A DNA stretch of 64,000 nucleotides from Rhodococcus yunnanensis NBRC 103083 (lineage in GTDB: Bacteria > Actinomycetota > Actinomycetes > Mycobacteriales > Mycobacteriaceae): the NCBI RefSeq assembly GCF_001895005.1, contig NZ_BCXH01000013.1, positions 1-64,000 of the forward strand. The letters run 5' to 3'. Positions 62,666 to 64,000 of this stretch are shown in pieces. Within the stretch, counting starts at the first letter, position 1, and each line of letters opens with the position of its first letter. A program made the position numbers and the translations under genes. Under the pieces are notes generated by a model that did no database searches, had not been told where the DNA came from, and saw nothing but the letters and a program-made list of their open reading frames with translations.

Positions 62666-63721
62666 ATGGAGCGCAGACGGGTAGCGGTGGTCGTCGGGGC
62701 ACACGGGGTGATCGGAGGAAAACTCGTCGAGCACCTGAAGGAGACCGGCGGCTGGGACATCGTCGGATTGTCCAGACGAGGTGGTGTCGACGACGGCCGA
62801 GTGCGACACATCGCCGTCGACTTGCTCGACACCAAGGACACCTACGAGAAACTTGCCTCGTTGCACGACGTCACGCATGTCTTCTACGCCGCATATCAGG
62901 ACCGGCCGACGTGGGCCGAGCTCGTCCCGCCCAATCTGGCCATGCTGACCAATGTCGTCGACGCGCTGGAGGCCGCATCCGACAATCTCGAACACATCAG
63001 CCTCATGCAGGGTTACAAGGTGTACGGCGCGCACCTCGGTCCGTTCGAAACGCCTGCACGAGAGTCGGATCCGGGCCACATGCCACCGGAGTTCAACGTC
63101 GATCAACAGACGTTCCTCGAAACCCGCAGTGTCGGCGCACGATGGAACTGGACGGCTATCCGACCGTCGGTGGTCTGCGGATACAGATTGGGCAATCCGA
63201 TGAATCTTGCGACGGTCATCGCCGTCTACGCCTCGATGTCCAAGGAACTCGGAGTTCCGCTGCGATTCCCCGGGGCGAGGGGTGCGTATTCGTCACTGCT
63301 CGAGATGACCGATGCAGGGTTGCTGGCCGAGGCGACGGTATGGGCGGCAACCACTCCCGAGTGCGCGGGCCAGGCGTTCAACATCAACAACGGGGATCTG
63401 TTCCGTTGGGAGACGATGTGGCCCCGAATCGCTGCGTACTTCGACCTGCCCGTGGCGGCGCCGCTGCACATGTCGTTGTCGGACACCATGGCCGACAAGG
63501 AGTCCCTGTGGAACAGCATGGTGGACCGATACGACCTCGCCCCGACTGCATACGCCGACGTCGCGGCGTGGCCGTTCGGCGACTTCGTGTTCGGATGGGA
63601 CTACGACTTCTTCGCCGACGGATCCAAGGCCAGACGCTTCGGCTTCCACCGGTACGTCGAGACCGAGAAGATGTTCACCGACATCTTCTCGGATCTCCGG
63701 CGTCGCAGGGTAATTCCCTGA
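62666..63721 (+). CDS. SDR superfamily NAD(P)-binding reductase, PRISE-like
   Basis: A 351-residue extended SDR similar to plant progesterone 5beta-reductase/iridoid synthase (PRISE) enzymes, which reduce enone double bonds. VAVVVGAHGVIGGKLVEHL is the cofactor motif, and VFYAAYQDRPTWAE, SLMQGYKVYGAHLGPF and WNWTAIRPSVVCGY follow. The PRISE active tyrosine is likely in GYKVYG. RBS AGGAGG at 62654-62659 favours ATG 62666 over 62660. Probably derepressed when the ArsR protein releases the shared operator. Confidence 0.85.
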   Translation: MERRRVAVVVGAHGVIGGKLVEHLKETGGWDIVGLSRRGGVDDGRVRHIAVDLLDTKDTYEKLASLHDVTHVFYAAYQDRPTWAELVPPNLAMLTNVVDALEAASDNLEHISLMQGYKVYGAHLGPFETPARESDPGHMPPEFNVDQQTFLETRSVGARWNWTAIRPSVVCGYRLGNPMNLATVIAVYASMSKELGVPLRFPGARGAYSSLLEMTDAGLLAEATVWAATTPECAGQAFNINNGDLFRWETMWPRIAAYFDLPVAAPLHMSLSDTMADKESLWNSMVDRYDLAPTAYADVAAWPFGDFVFGWDYDFFADGSKARRFGFHRYVETEKMFTDIFSDLRRRRVIP

Positions 63722-63725
63722 ACTG

Positions 63726-64000
<275 letters not shown>

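Overview
This window is high-GC actinobacterial chromosome, most likely Rhodococcus (possibly the R. fascians / Rhodococcoides group). The grounds are strong GC bias, frequent GTG starts, many 4-bp ATGA/GTGA gene overlaps, a PE/PPE/EspG trio, IdeR-type iron boxes and a mycolate-clade gene order. Much of the order recalls M. tuberculosis Rv3813c-Rv3853: HAD phosphatase, acyltransferases, serS, septum-formation protein, zincin, phosphoglycerate mutase-like, pheA, a DUF2470 protein, ferritin, glycerophosphodiesterase, DUF4328, sodA, rraA. That comparison is from memory of the family order, not a search.

Layout. 1-12.6 kb: a HAD phosphatase, then an NRPS operon: a 2758-residue C-A-T-E-C-A-T-TE synthetase translationally coupled to a DrrABC-like exporter, followed by a CPBP protease. 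12.6-20.1 kb: acetyltransferase plus tandem acyltransferases, a lipoprotein, a frameshifted AraC regulator, a DUF3224 protein, a large APC permease and a type II NADH dehydrogenase. 20.1-24.5 kb: serS, ankyrin protein, septum-formation protein, zincin, and cbtAB cobalt transport under a cobalamin riboswitch. 24.5-31.7 kb: two histidine phosphatases flanking a PE-PPE-EspG cassette, pheA, an iron-box-controlled DUF2470 gene and a CPBP protein. 31.7-37.5 kb: LCP ligase, two tandem ferritins (the second with an iron box), DUF5926, and a tightly overlapping glycerophosphodiesterase-DUF4328-rhodanese operon. 37.5-45.5 kb: a small DnaA-box cluster, a luciferase-like oxidoreductase, an acyltransferase, Mn-type sodA, a GDT1 family Mn exporter behind a yybP-ykoY riboswitch, a sensor-kinase-like pair without a response regulator, and an SDR. 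45.6-50.7 kb: RecB-like nuclease, DUF6474, and a ycnI-copC-copD copper cluster. 50.7-57.5 kb: MarR-controlled DHA2 efflux pump, a nested repeat array, aldehyde dehydrogenase, secreted lipase and TipA-like MerR regulator. 57.5-64 kb: a recently duplicated or gene-converted membrane-protein pair surrounding a decayed aminotransferase, two DUF proteins, a tandem repeat array, rraA, a DUF1275 protein, and an ArsR regulator divergent from a PRISE-type reductase; the window ends inside an alpha/beta hydrolase.

Most notable: (1) a compact NRPS-exporter locus predicted to make and export a D-containing dipeptide-based product; (2) a manganese theme (SodA with Gln145, then a Mn riboswitch whose expression platform visibly sequesters the ribosome binding site of the exporter gene); (3) several non-coding repeat families: a 53-bp palindromic element in three copies, a 154-bp higher-order repeat built from 30-bp units, and a spacerless tandem array at 60.8-61.0 kb; (4) a PE-PPE-EspG cassette with no ESX machinery alongside; (5) decayed genes (AraC frameshift, aminotransferase remnant) beside visible repeat or duplication scars.
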